Below are positions 44,873 through 58,205 of a stretch of 64,000 bases of DNA, piece by piece. The position numbers and the translations under genes were made by a program. The first letter of the stretch is position 1. Each line of letters begins with the position of its first letter. The notes under the pieces were generated by a model. It was not told the DNA's origin, made no database searches, and was given only the letters and a program-made list of their open reading frames with translations. The DNA is from Amorphophallus konjac. Taxonomy: Eukaryota > Streptophyta > Magnoliopsida > Alismatales > Araceae. The stretch is taken from positions 85,551 through 149,550 of the forward strand of contig JAHNEJ010001605.1 of the NCBI GenBank assembly GCA_022559845.1, in the 5' to 3' direction.

Positions 44873-45392
44873 GGCAAGACAAGACCCCCCAATTAAAAAT
44901 TCTCTAACAAAAGAGCGACCAATTTTGAATAATTGGAATACTTACATATAGATCTCTAGAATCTTCGGCAGTCTATTATTATGTGCTTTTGTATTCTTAT
45001 ACCCACGTATTAAAAAAATATTATTCAGTTACACCCGTCATGTTCTAACAACATAAAAGTTAACAAAATATTTTAATAGGCATGTAAAATGTAAGATTTT
45101 AAAAAGATATACAATATAATATGAAAGATGATAGGAATATATGTTTGTCATCATCTTAATTAGGTGAGAAGAGTAAATAATGATATATTAGTATTTTTTC
45201 ATCTTAATCTACCTAACTTAAAATTAAGTAAACAATCGATAACAACAAAGACATGATGAAATACTAGGAGCAAACATGATAATACCGACAAAATAGAGGT
45301 ACAAAGTAGAATATGTAAGATTAAAGGAGTAAACATATAATTATCCCTAAATAATTTAGCATCATATTTATTTTTTTCGGTCAATAAGGATA

Positions 45393-45875
45393 CAGGGGAG
45401 AAAGATTTGCCGTCTCGACCGTCCCGTCCGTCCTAATTTTTTGTCGGGACGGAATAGGATGGTACCATCTCGATCCGTTATGTTTCGTCTTGTAAGATAC
45501 TAAGATAAGAAAAGAATCTAGTATACATAAAATAATACAAAAGAAATTGTAACTTAGTTGGTTCGTACTTTTTGTCTAAGACATCTCAGGATTGAACCAT
45601 GTGAACATCTATAAGTTTTTAAGTTTTTTTGATTGAAAACCTTAAAAAGAAAGGAAAAAACGCATGACACGAAATCAGTAAGTTTCAAACTTAAATCGCC
45701 CCCGAACGAACGAAGTCACTTAATCAACTGATTTATAAATATTTTATATTTATAATAAAATATTAAATATATATAACGATCCGATTACATTCCACAGATC
45801 AATCGTCGCGATCTGTGACTGGAATGAGTTCAGTCGTGCGAGTCGGATCATCCCGACTCGATTTGCCAAACCCTG
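45393..45875. mobile_element. Partial foldback element related to 43963
   Basis: It starts cagggg..gatttgccgtctcgaccg, like the left end at 43963. It ends cgactcgatttgccaaaccctg, which is close to the inverse of that end. No 8-bp duplication was found, so the borders are uncertain. Confidence 0.5.
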
Positions 45876-48274
45876 CAAAGGAGAGGAAAGAGAAAAGAGA
45901 GAACAAATGATGCTCCACAAAAAAACATGCTCCAACATCTCTAAAATCTTCTCCCTGAAGATGTTGAGAGACACCTACACGTGCACCCTCCCCCCCCCCC
46001 CCACTTAATACGTGCAAGAGCAGAGCAATCAAATCGGCCACCCCCACCGAGGAAAGACTGCAACCCCCACCCTCGGAACTGGACCGCTTCCCTGGGGGAA
46101 GTGTGGTATCCACCGTCCGCCACGCTGACACATAATTCTATTATCCCTAAATAATTTGTCATGGTATCCGTTTGGAAAGGCAGGCTCCTTTTGACTTCTG
46201 ATAAATCAATTCATGGGACGTGATGCCATTTGAAGCAGAAAGACATGCCGGTAGGACATCTCTTTTGTCTTTTTGGATCAGTGGTAGGATATCATCTGCT
46301 ATCACAGAAAGACTACAAAAACTGAAATGAAATAGATATATTGTATATGCAGTAACTTCTGCATAAACAAAAGAGGAATTGAAATACTTGCGAGCTGCGA
46401 CCCTTTTCTGAAAGGACATTGGCATGCTGATTGAGGCAACCCCTGGTGGTGAAATCCCCTGCACATTTCCGTCCACCAATTCGAGGCCCTCACCATCTCA
46501 GAGAGGAACATTAAGGTGGGGATAAACGCTTGAGCATTTGTGACTATTTGACACTCAAGCAGAAAGACCGCCAGAAAAAAAGGGGCATCCAGGTCTTGCG
46601 CGGCCTCACTTCCTGATGTGAACTTCAAGGACAGCCACCGTGATTGTGGATGCCAACCTCTTGGGAGCAGACCCATGTTCACATTTTTGTCTAATCTTCA
46701 CATTCACAAGCGACTAGGTTAGATTCATATTTTGAAAAGAAAGAGGCAGTGCCATTTGTGACGAAGCTAGCTAAACGAAACTATCAACTACGTATGCAAC
46801 ACTAACATTCAGTCACATGCAGAAAGATCCCCTCTCTTTTGAATCAAAGCTGTAACCACTTTGCCCGTGAGGAGTTTAAACCGCAGCCTTTCTTTTTTCT
46901 TCACGATTCCATGGGCAGCCAGGCATGTGTCATCTTCAGGCTGCTATCAGCATTTGAGAACCCATCCCTGCCCTGCATTCAGTCCCAAATTGCTCGAGGC
47001 ACAACAGACAGAAATTCTTGCGAGTGCAATGAGTTGCTGCAAGTCAGGTCAGCGCATCAGAGTGACCAACATGGATGCCTATCACAACTTAGACAGCCCA
47101 AAAGCCAATCCGATCATCAAACTTGCACGAATCTGACGGAGTCGTTCCAAGTCAGACCATGTTTGTAAACCCTGTTATTGACTTTTTGCACAAACAAGAG
47201 CATCTAAGATTCAAGCACCTTTCCCCAAAATATAAAGAATCTCAGCACACAGTCTCAAACATGGAAAGCATAATCCACATAGACAAATACCGTCACAAAA
47301 TAAGAACAATATGGAAACATCACAATATCACATATACATCGCTGACGTGGGGACACGAGGGAAGCTGCTAAAAGAACATGTGCATGATAGTGACCTTGTG
47401 CACTAAAAGGTGATGCTCAGGTCATCTTTTGCCTATTCTATAATTTTAGTCATAGGTTACCAGATAGAGCAGTTATACTCTCAAAAGTAATATCCTAGGG
47501 TTTGCAACCTCACATATTGCGTCAAATCTTTTTATGAAAGATTTTCCGTAATCCTGAGATATCTAGATTGCTGATGGCAACAACGGTTAGGACACATAAT
47601 TCAATGTCTTGATGCTGTGGATTAATTCAAGTAGGTCCTGTCCCCATCTGCGTCCAGTCCCCAAGGTAACGAGAATAGAAAAGCAAAATGAACCAGCATA
47701 CTCAGCAGAAGAAAATATTATACGACAGAATACCCATTGAAAGGTTCAACATTTAGTTCCGAACTTCAGATAATTGAAAATTCTACTGTATTTCAATATT
47801 ATAGCACTGACATTCCATAAAATGAGAGTAATTATTTGTCAGTAGAGTAAACATTGTTCCGCTTGTGAAAGTAGATAAATCATAAATGCACTAACGCAAT
47901 AAGAAAGGCATGTTGGAAAAACAAAAAATAACCCATGCAATGGCAAAATGAGAACTTTTCAGAATAGTGGGATAATGGTACTCCGAAAAAAATATTTCAT
48001 ACGATATGGGCTCCCCTTCTCAGTAACAAGCACAAAAGCCATGCTAACAAAAGTAGAAAACAGTTACTAATTGCTAAACAACAAAAAGTTTGAGGCATCA
48101 ATAGTATCCTCTTTGTTCTTGCGGAATTCCCAGAGCAATACTCCTACTATAACATAACACAAGAATTGACCAACATTATCAAAACTTTATGAATGATTCC
48201 ATCATTTTTCAACCTCAAGATAGTCTTCAAGATCTCTGCATCTTACTGATGTTATAACACTAGAGCCATCTAAT
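45876..48274. other. Sequence downstream of TOC159
   Basis: No gene is recognised. The part next to 48274 is presumably TOC159 3' UTR. The 17-bp word ttatccctaaataattt occurs at about 45341 and 46140. Confidence 0.5.
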
Positions 48275-51200
48275 TCAGTAAGTCTCACCAGACCAAATGC
48301 TCCTGTAAATAGAGACAGCAATCGGAAGGATACCCATGAGTGCAATCTGAAGCTGCTCTGAGGTACTCGTCCTGACTGTAATCTGCCCACTAAGTTTGTA
48401 TTCAGCCCAAGACGAACAGCCATTTTTGTATTACGGCCAACAGAGAACTGAGACTGCAAGTTGGTTCCCAATGCTAAGTCACTTCGCCACTTCATCAGGG
48501 AAAGCCCCAAAGTAGAGACATCTTGACCTATTGGAAAATCCTTCTCCCGGAGGCGCACTTCCAAATTGGCCCCATATGCCACATCACCTTGTGCACGAAC
48601 AGCACCTGTGCTGGCAACAAGGCCCAGTCTTTTCCCAACTATAAGCTGATCTTCAACTTTCAGTCCAGTGGCTATATTTTCCCCCAAAAAAGTAACCGAT
48701 ATTCCAGCAGCAGTTTTGTTTTTCTTCAGGCTCCTAAATTTTGTTTCACCTCTAAGAATGTAAGCCAGTTGCTTCCCAACAGACTGGATGTCAAAGCCAG
48801 CAAGAGTAGAACCATTTTCTCCATGTTTTGCAGAAGCTGAGGATTCCAAATGAATGGTGAAGTCCTTCTTGTCTTTTGTTATCTGAACCGAGATCCCCAC
48901 TGGAAACTTACTGGCAATGGCAAGATTTTCTTCCAGACTAACACCATCATATCCACAGTCATGATCCCACCCATGTGTATCTAATACTGGCCTCACAATA
49001 AGCTGTGATGTTGGTTCAAGAAAACGGTACCTGTATGCTGATTATTGCAGTCAAATGATGGCGGCAAGACCATATCTGGTAAGGGAACTGGTACAGTAGC
49101 AGGAGCACCATCCCCCTCATAATCATCAACCATATCACCATAGTCAGATTCACTCTTATCTGCCTTCCCTCTTTTCTGGATCTCCTTCAGCCTTTTAAGC
49201 TCCTCCTTCCACTGTTTCCTCCGAAGGAGCTTCACACGGTAATCATACTCATCAAAATAAGCCTTCCTCTGCTCTCTGGTGAGTTTAGCAATCTGATCTT
49301 TCCTCAAGGGCTTAAATGGTGGAAGTTGATCATATTCATCTTCTTCTTCCTCCTGGTCTGAATCTGACAAGTCACCCAAATCAATATCAGAATCACCATT
49401 ATCAACCCCTTGATCAGTTGAAAGCTTTGGGTGTGCTCTAGACTGCAGAAGTGAAGATAACAAGAAAGGTAATGGTGGGGATCGTGCACGAAACCCAAAT
49501 AGTTTCCCAGGAGAAGTATCTTGAAGCTTAAGAAGAGAATTGGCATCAGACAATATCTTTGACGAGTAGCAAAGAAGTAACATATGAGTCCTCCAGCTTA
49601 GGCCATTAGGAAGAACTCTCTCGCCTTCTCTGTTCCTTCTACAGGATGGATGATTCTCAGCAAGAGCCACTGGATTCATAAAACGCATGTCGCCAGAGGC
49701 CTGCCTGATTGCATGCTGAACAACACGGGATCTCTGATCTACAAATACCTCATAGGTTAAGGGGGATCCATTGGGCCCATCTGGAGGAGCTGAAGCAGCA
49801 TGCGTGAGAGCAATAATAGCATTGAACCAAATGGATGAGCCCAGAGTACTGGTGATTGATCGCAGTAATGGCAAATCATTAAAATCCCAGGTTTGTGTGT
49901 CAAGGCGATCAACATACAAAAAAATATCGGGAGGGCATTTTTTTGTATACTTCTTTATGGATGCCAGGGTTCTCATGTTTGCAGCCTGGTCCATTACAGA
50001 AGGTCTAAGACCAGGGTGTCAATTACACAAATCCTAATGCCATCAACGGTTCCAATGATCTCTTTGACCGGTGTTGTCACTGGCTCAAATGCATCTGTAT
50101 CAACTTTCTCTTCACCAAAAATAGAGTTTATGGTTGCACTCTTACCTACACCAGTTTTTCCAATGACTAGGATGTTGCAAGAGAAATCAAGAGTTTCTTT
50201 TTCATTTTCTTCAAGTTGCAATGCTTTCTTTTTTGCATTCTCAAAGCTGAATGACTGACCAATCTGCCTTCTACGTTTGATTCCCTCAGCAAGGCCCAGA
50301 CGGTAGAGCACTTGTGCTGCTACTCTATCTTCAGGAGAATGACCCAATCTGTGGACAAGGCGTAAGAACTTCACTCTTATCTCCTCAATCTTCTCATGTA
50401 ACTTCTTCTCTTCCTCATCTATGCTGCTCTCTGACTCTCCTACCACTGCAAGTTCTGAAGGAGAAAAGATATTTGACCTGATTGTGCGAGGAGGAGCAGG
50501 TTTTAGAGATGTGGCCGAGGATCCTAAACCTGCAGGACGGTCAACAGAAAATATCCTGGTAGCATCTGGTGAAGTGACTGTGACACTACCATCAGATGAG
50601 CCACCTGTCGCTGCTTTCAAGAGAGCAGCCAGAGCAGCAGAATCAAATAACTCTTTCCCATCTCCCTCATCATCAGTCTCCATTTCTTCATCAGAAAAAG
50701 CAATCTGTCCATCCATTTCATTTGAATAATCTCGGAAGCTCCCATACGTAGAACTGGTACCTGAAGACCCTTCCTCCAGCTCTTTTATAATCTGTTCAGC
50801 AGTTTTAAAGTTTGTGACCACACTTTTCTTTTCTCCCTCATTCAGATCTTCATGTGGCTCTTCATTATCAGTGTCTCCAGAACTGTCATTGTTATTTTTC
50901 AGGTCTGAAGCAACAGAAATTACAAAGCCACTTCCATTTCAGCTGCTTCTAATACCTTGGCAACCTCACTGTCTGGTTTTTCATTTACAAAGTCCTCTGC
51001 AAGGAAAGCTGGGATTACCTTTTCGCTGGCAGAGTAGACATCATTCCAGAGGCATCTATATTCAGTTTGGCCTCTTTGCAACTCACTTGCAGTTCAGCTG
51101 AAGCTTGCTCGATTTCACCTGTCTCTTTCTTGAGTTCTGAAGAAATACTCACATCAGCGCCATCAGTCCTGTCCAAATGATCAGCCTTCTCCAATGAATG

Positions 51201-52952
51201 CTCGGCATCACCAGATCCACAGAAATATTAGCTTGCTTCGGTGCATCATCATTCTCGACCTTCCCAATTCTTTTTTTTATTTTATAAGAATCAATTGTCT
51301 TCTCTTCCTTTTCCATAGTGTCCCAAATAATATCTGTTATTACAGAGGGTTGCAATTGCTGAGTTTCAACATGAGCAGTACTAACTTTTTCAAGATTATC
51401 AACAACACTACAATCAGCATGAGGACCACTTTCCCCTGTAGTGTCTTCTGAATTTGCATCATTAGATTTCAGCTTCATTGCTGCCTGAGCAATGGTACTT
51501 CTTTCTTCTCAGTCTCACCCAACAAAACTTGCTCAACTTCATCCTTTCCCTTCTTAGATTCTGAAGGAACACTCACATCGGTAACCTCAATGGTGCTCAA
51601 ATGATCAGGCTTCAGCAATGAGCTCTCAGCATCTCTAGGACCTACAGAGATACCAACCACCTTCAAAGCTCCATTTCCCTCGACCTGCCCATCTCTTTCT
51701 TTGTTTCAGAAGAGACAGCTGCCTTCTCTTTCTCTTCCTCTTCTTCAGTGTCGGAGGGCTGCAATTCCTGAGATTCAACAGTAATAGTACTTACTGTTTC
51801 AAGATTATTATCAAAACTAGGACCAGAACGAGCTCCACTCTCCTCTGCATTGACTTCTGAATTAGCTTCGTCAGGTTCCAACTCCAGCACCACCTGAGTA
51901 ACACTAACTTTTTCTTCTTCCGCCACACTCCCTGAACCTTCCCCAACTTTGCACTCACCGTCCGAACCTGCCCTTTCTTCTGTCCCACTGATGGCCCCAA
52001 CACTGGACTGCAATTGCAGTACCTCCAGGTCTCCAACCGCTTCAGAATCGTGGATTACCCATTGCTCACCCCTGTCACCCAACACAACATGCTCATCTTC
52101 CCCAGCATCCTGCTCCACATTCTCCACCACCACAGTGGCAGACACCGGGTTTTCATGTTGAATGTTATCTCCGCTAACCCCATCCTGGACCTCCGACAAA
52201 AAACCACTCTGTTTTAGTGGAGTTCATCACAACCAATCCCTCCACTGCCGCCTCCTTGCAACCCGGGATTCCATCGTCAATGCCCACCTCCAGATTGGTA
52301 TCCCACCCGAAGCTCCACCCGGACTCACCTCTTTAGAAACCCCGACGTCTCCAGCTCCCTCCTCATCATCATCGCCCCCGTCCTTCTCCAAAAACCCCGC
52401 ACCTCCATCCACCGAACCACCATCCCCAACCCCTTCCCCATCCAGGGGCGGCGCGACCCTCACAACCTGTGGCCCCTCCCCATCGACATCCGCCACCAAC
52501 CCATCGTCGAACACCTCCTCCTCGGCGGCGGCGGCGGCGGCGGCGGCAGCAGCGTCCTCGTCCTCCATGGAGAGCCGCGCCTTCGGCATGGCGGCGGGGG
52601 GCTTCCTGAGGAAGAATGCCGGCGGCGGGGCCCGCTCCCCCCCCGGCGACTCGGGCTCGAGCTGTCCTCTAGGGCGCCCCAATCCTCGTCGGGCTCGGGG
52701 ACGAAGGGGACGCTCGGAGGCGGTCTCGAACCCGGCCTCCGGCTCGTCCTCGCCGCTCAGGAAGTACTCCTCCTCCTGCTCCGAAGCAGAAGCAGTGCAG
52801 AAGAGGGCGAAGGGGAGCCCGAGGCCGCGCTGCGATCGACCTCCTCCTCCTCCTCGGGGGAGGAGAGCGGGGCGCGGATAAGGAGGGCGGGTGCGGCGGG
52901 GGGGCCCCTTTGTCGAGGAAAGCGCAACAGGGGAGGAGGCCGCCGAGTCCAT
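48275..52952 (-). CDS. TOC159: TOC159, plastid protein-import receptor GTPase (frame-disrupted in this sequence)
   Basis: Toc159 recognises transit peptides at the chloroplast outer envelope. The start ATG at 52952 (MDSAASSPVALSS) gives about 1550 codons, normal for the family. Order: acidic A domain with a poly-Ala run; GTPase domain with P-loop GKTGVGKS (50138-50161), DTPG near 50014, and LTHAASAPPDG; membrane-anchoring M domain (TRPVLDTHGWDHD-like motif near 48980) to a TGA at 48275-48277. ATGGSSDGS and FSVDRPAGL favour Toc159 over Toc132/120. The frame breaks near 51689, 51499, 51217, 51044, 50932, 50015, 49037 and 48391. At each, adding one base to a run restores conserved protein. Two in-frame TGA codons stand at 52224-52229. 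This looks more like homopolymer errors than decay, but a pseudogene is possible. Confidence 0.92.
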
Positions 52953-53081
52953 GGGTCTGTCGCGAGGCGCTTGGTTTCTAGGAGAGTGGGCACATGCGCG
53001 CGCCCCCGCCCCAGCGGCTGCTGTAGCGGCGGGAGCCAAAGCCAAGCAAACACAGCAACAGTGACGAGAACACAAGTAGAT

Positions 53082-53113
<32 letters not shown>

Positions 53114-53119
53114 GGGGGG
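53082..53119. repeat. GA/CT microsatellite in the TOC159 leader
   Basis: A (GA)n run on the plus strand is a (CT)n run in the TOC159 sense strand, 130 bp before the ATG. CT-rich leaders are common in plant genes. Confidence 0.85.
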
Positions 53120-53278
53120 ATGGAAGACGAGCGAGGTGATGTGATACCGATAATGTTCTTTATCTTCTTCTCTTTTCCCACTTCTCCCCAAGGTGTATCT
53201 GTTTTGAGGGGAGGAGGGAGGTTTGTTGCTTATAGGGTGGGAGGGGGTGTGTGGCCACACAAAGAGGGTGAGAGGTTA

Positions 53279-53298
53279 GGGGTGGGGGTGGGGGTGGG
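53279..53298 (+). promoter_or_regulatory. G-quadruplex-capable run upstream of TOC159
   Basis: Four G runs of 4, 5, 5 and 3 are separated by single T residues, a textbook quadruplex pattern. It lies about 330 bp upstream of the TOC159 ATG on the antisense strand. A regulatory role is inference only. Confidence 0.5.
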
Positions 53299-53702
53299 AG
53301 TGATGTGGCCTCCCTAAATTCCTTGGTTTGTATGTCTAAACTTTTGTGAGTGACTTTGGTGACTTGTTGATTGGTCAACTAAATGCCCTTGGAAATGGTC
53401 AAGGAGGAGGTGAGAAGTGTTCCACAAAAATACTGTTGAAAATAATGGATTGAGGCATTATGAGGTGGGATGAAAAGAGTGAGAGGGGGAATGAGAAGAG
53501 TTGGAGTGGGAGTGAATAACAAATAAATCAGGGGCATATAAAAGTTTGTTGTAATTTGCGTAAACCTAAGGATCACTTTGTTACTGGGCAGAGTTAACGC
53601 AAGTGACTCATGGAGTCGATTAGTGTAACTGACCTTGGTCAATCTCCCTATCCGCTCCCCCCCCCCCCTTTAACCCGCTATCAAAGCGCCCCTAAGACTT
53701 AG

Positions 53703-53990
53703 GGCGCGTTTGTGACCCCTACGGCAACAACTTTCGAGCCATAATCCTCTTACACGTTTTAATTTTTTTCAAACGTCCAAGGGTGTCTGGGTTTTTGAGT
53801 GCGGACATGCAAGTTTGAGATTTCGAGCGTAGATACAGAACTTGTCAAATAAAGGGAATTCTCATAAGCGGGTTACAATAAGATTTCAGAGATTTTTCAT
53901 CATTGTAAATTTTAAAAGCGACGTGCATTCGTACGGATGGAGGACTTTCATGAGAAGCTGTAAGCCGGGGGCCGTTCGCAAACGGCGCCA
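53703..53990. mobile_element. Tourist-like (PIF/Harbinger) MITE
   Basis: A 288-bp non-coding element flanked by tta (53700-53702 and 53991-53993). Inverted ends: gggcgcgtttgtgac on the left, and tggcgccgtttgcgaac on the opposite strand at the right. A solitary right end of a similar MITE (caaagcgccccta) abuts it at 53682-53695. Confidence 0.7.
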
Positions 53991-54308
53991 TTAGGCCCCA
54001 CTCTTTTCAGATTTCTTTCGAAATTCCCAAATTAGAAAATATCATTGACACATCTATTGGGTGTTTTTAATAATGTTAGTTTACCCATTAACAAAATTTA
54101 AAAACTGAGATTCTTTGAAGTAATTGATAGACGATACAACTCAGTAAATACAAAATAAGAGCTATGAGGCCTTTAGCTTCATTCTTCTCCGCAATGGAAG
54201 AAATGAAAAAAGGGTAAAAAAAAATAATAGAAATTCGTTTCTGAGAGCAACATGCAAATTGAAAACTCAGTCTTCCCAAAGGACAAGCGGAGGAAACGAA
54301 ACACTAAG

Positions 54309-54457
54309 GCCACCTTTGATACTGGGGTAGGAAAGCGCATTCGACCCCTCTATCCGACCCCATTTAAGAGTGTTGTGTGTGAGAGACGTCGGTGAGACTC
54401 ACGTGTTCTCTCTTATCGGGTAATACATTTCAATTACATACCCGATATCAAGTGGCC
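54309..54457. mobile_element. Small MITE
   Basis: About 150 bp with imperfect inverted ends, ggccacctttgatactggg (left) and ggccacttgatatcggg (opposite strand, right). No clear target duplication. Confidence 0.55.
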
Positions 54458-56141
54458 CAGAGGAAAAGATGAAGCCCTATCTACAACAAGAACTAGGATT
54501 CTTTTGAGTGATTTTTACTTGATATTCTTGAAGTTGTGTTTAGATCTTACAAAAGTTTCATGTTCATTCTACTAGTGTTATAATGAGCTATTTGAGTCCA
54601 GAACCGTACGGTATCTTCTCTGATCCTTCGACACTTTTAAATAAACATGTTGGATCACATAAGTTGAGTTATCATATCATTAAACCTAATCACCTGAGAT
54701 CGATATCTCTATTAAAACGTATATACTCGTAAAACTCCATCATATAAAGGCTTTCAAGGTTACGAACTCACAATCAATTTCAAAGTATAGACATTAAGCC
54801 CAATCCTGTTCATTAATTTTACTTCTTAATTCGTTTAGTATTATTTAGAAATGACTTATAGATGCCATGAGTCCCCATTTGCCTATTTTCGGTGTTCACA
54901 TAAGAAAGGTTTTTTTTTACATGTAACCCTACGCTGTTTATTTATTTTTGGCATGTGTATCCTTGATTCGAATGAATTGTCAAAGTACTCCTAAATAATT
55001 TAAATGGTTGCGGGTATTCTCTGGTCATAATACAAGTGCAATCTAAATGTTGAAATGATGAATCTGTTCTTCGGTTAAGTTTTTATATGGATGGATGAGA
55101 TCACATGGCCCTAATGGTCTTTTTGAGTTTTTCTTTCTATAAACAGTTCTGTAGTATTTATGGAAGAATATTCTTTCGAAGTTAACTACATAATGACATG
55201 AATGTATGAATGCAATTAATTGGATATATTCAATGATATTTTTGAACGATTCACAAAAATCAAGATTATGCACATATATAACTCCAAGATTATAGGGATA
55301 TATATAAAAAAAACTTTCAAACGGAAAAATGCAGGGAAACGTTTGGGGAAAACGCGCACACACACGACAGATGTGTGTTCTTATGATTCCGGTCTAAGCA
55401 CGACAAACGCTTGGATCAAACTAGTCCCATTCTGAAATTCGCACATTCTTCAAACTTTCTGACCCAAATATACTCTTTTATGGGGTGATTGATTGCTCTG
55501 TGGAATAGTTCGATCAATATCTATTTTACTATCGCTATTCTCCATTTACATATTCGAATTTAATGTAAGTACAAACTTGTATTAAATGCATTAATATTTG
55601 GGAGCCACGAAATTCTCTTCCCGTTCCCTTCCTCACCATCTCTCTCTCATTTCCATGCGGCTGTCTTATGAAGATGCACGGATCCCGCACCCGTCTCGGA
55701 TCGTTGGATGGCCCAGGAGTCGTGAAGATGAGCGGATCTTGCAACCGTTCAAGATCATTGGATGGATTGAGAATTGTGAAGGAGAGGAAACCGATCGATC
55801 GTTGGATGGCCCAGGAGTCGTGAAGATGAGCGTATCTTGCAACCGTTCAAGATCATTGGATGGCTTGGGAATTGTGAAGAAATCGATCGCACCTTAGTTA
55901 GATGACTTGCCATCAGAATGAAGAGAAAGTGGCGGGGGGGGGGTGCGCTTTGAGGCATGAGACCAGCCACATATCCTAAGATGATAAGAATACAGAGCTC
56001 GAGAAAAATGAGTGAGACCAAGGATATAAAACTCGAGAAAAAGTAGAACAGATCTATGTCAGGATATGTTGAGCTTCACAATGAAGCCTCTGAGGTGGAT
56101 GAGCGTCCGGAGTTAAGAAGTGTGTCAGGTGATGTCAGTAA
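54458..56141. other. AT-rich intergenic stretch
   Basis: No gene seen. A 98-bp tandem duplication (gttggatggcccaggagtcg at 55703 and 55801) is the only structure noticed, at about 55703-55898. Confidence 0.6.
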
Positions 56142-56678
56142 GATTGTCAATGGGTCGAGCTCGGGTCGAACTTAGGTCGACCTGACTCGGACCCGACTTA
56201 TCAAGATTAAGACCCGAACTCGGCCCGGACTCGACCTACGTCGAGTCGAACCAGGTCGGACCCTACATTACGTAAAAAATATAAAACCCGACTAAGACCC
56301 GACCAGACTCGACAATTTAAATAAAATAATAAAAATTAATATATTTAATAATGTAAAATTTATAATCTCACTAAATTAATTAAAATTTTGATATGAATGA
56401 CATAATTTGTGTGAAAAAATAATTTTAAAATTTTTAATTAAGTAAAATAACATAATTTTAACTAAATAATTTTTAAAATTTGAAGTGAGAATAAAAAATG
56501 AGAACGGGCCGAACTGACCCGCGGGCCGAACTCAAAGCCCGAGCTCAGCCCGCGGATCTAGTCGGGCCAAACTTTTAGACCTGACTAAAAACCCGTGAGC
56601 CGAAAAAAATCTTGCAGCTCAACTTGAAATCGGGCCAAACCTGCGGACTGGTCGAACCAACCTGACCCATTGACAGTC
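56142..56678. mobile_element. Foldback hAT-like MITE, GGGTCG family
   Basis: About 537 bp with a 15-bp inverted repeat matching at 14 bases (gattgtcaatgggtc; gactgtcaatgggtc on the opposite strand). Both ends are dense in ggtcgaac/gacccga-type words around an AT-rich middle. No target duplication could be fixed. Confidence 0.75.
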
Positions 56679-58205
56679 CTAGATGTCGAGGATGCTTTTG
56701 GACAGTCTCCATGCTCAAGACTGATTGATCTCACATCATGAGCTGAGACTTGGAGGAGCGTGAGGTCACAGTGTGGTCAAGCCAGAGGTCTGAGTTTGGT
56801 TAGTGGAAGCTTAAGGGGGCGATGCATGGGTTTTTTTGGAAGAAAGACTCGGATGGAGGCACTGGACAACAATGGCTAGCGCGAGCCAAGAACCTCGCAC
56901 CAGAGCTCTAGCTTGGGTGAAAGTCTAACGCAAGAGTTGTATCACTGTATTATGCCATACACATGGAGGCCTTCATTGGAGGACCTCCCGAGAATCAGGT
57001 CATCATCTAAGGTTACAAGCTCGAGTGCCTTTCTCGTCGATGACTCTAGGCTGGCCGCCTTAAGCTATGTAACTCGATTATCAAGGTTTGGGGTACGAAA
57101 GAATCCTTTGATCTTAAGTCAATGCACGAGCAGCCTGGCAGACGAGAAGGAGGAAGAGGGTCATCGCTAAGGTAGCTTTTACCCTCTATTTTTATGAGAG
57201 TTCCTCCATAGATGGAGGAGGGACCCTTGCTAAGATAGCTTTCTCTCTCTTTCTCTGTGATCCCTATACTTGTAGGAGGCCGCAAAGACCCCCTTTTATA
57301 GGTGATGAAGCGTGATATTGGCGATAAGGCCTGTAGACCTAAAAAGACTACATGGGGTGGTGCAATGATAGGAGCAGCGGGGGTTATGGGGAGTAGAACG
57401 GATTGTAAGGATCTCAATCATGATCAGGAAGACGCAGCAGAACATGAAATTGAAATTTTATCCTAACATCATTGATTGCTCGGAATGATTCCATTAACTA
57501 TCTACCGTAGGAAAGATTCGATCAATGCCTCTATGATGCGAGAATCACAGCGAAGTGGAACAATACCCTCGTGGTGGTAATCAACCTGCAAAATAATTAG
57601 ATAGCTAGATGTTAAAATCTCTCTAGAAAGTAATTGTTAGATCATTGCACATTTTTACAGAAAAGAGAATTTATAAAAGAAAAGCCAAGAACATTCAACA
57701 AATATTACAAGGAAAAGATGAAGTCATTTAGATGGCTCTTGATAACGACCTATCATTGTAGTTCCCATTGTTATTTTGGTAGTCTCAATGATCTTATCAT
57801 TTGGAACTTTTTGTTCAGCAGAATTTTTTGGGGAAACTTTAAGTCGCCCAATTTTCATGTTTCCTATGTTGCCCGCTTTGGCGAACCTATCAGAGGAAAC
57901 AAGATGACTTGGTCAAGTACTGGATTGAATAGAGATAAGCTCTAAAGGTATAGAGGAAGGGTAATTCAAAATTGACAGGATAACAAACATTAAATTTCAC
58001 CAGTGCCATCCAGGTCACCGGTGGCATTGTGAAGGGGCAAGGTTGGAACAGAGAGAAAGAAGATCATGAGTTCTAGATATGATACGTTGAACTAAAAATG
58101 AGAAAGACCATAGGATTCCATCTTAAACATTAACATAGCAATTGCATCAAGAAATAGATGGTCATTATTTATATAATAAAAACACAGTAAATATGCAGCT
58201 TTGAC
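56679..58205. other. Intergenic or intronic stretch left of SEND1 exons
   Basis: SEND1 reads leftwards, so its later exons should lie here or beyond. I could not find them. Confidence 0.4.

Noticed and set aside
52162..52881. A 239-codon plus-strand ORF rich in Pro and Ser
   Set aside because: It is the antisense shadow of the GC-rich 5' end of TOC159.
48275..52952. TOC132 or TOC120 instead of TOC159
   Set aside because: The wording around ATGGSSDGS and FSVDRPAGL and the long acidic domain fit Toc159 better, although a search was not possible.
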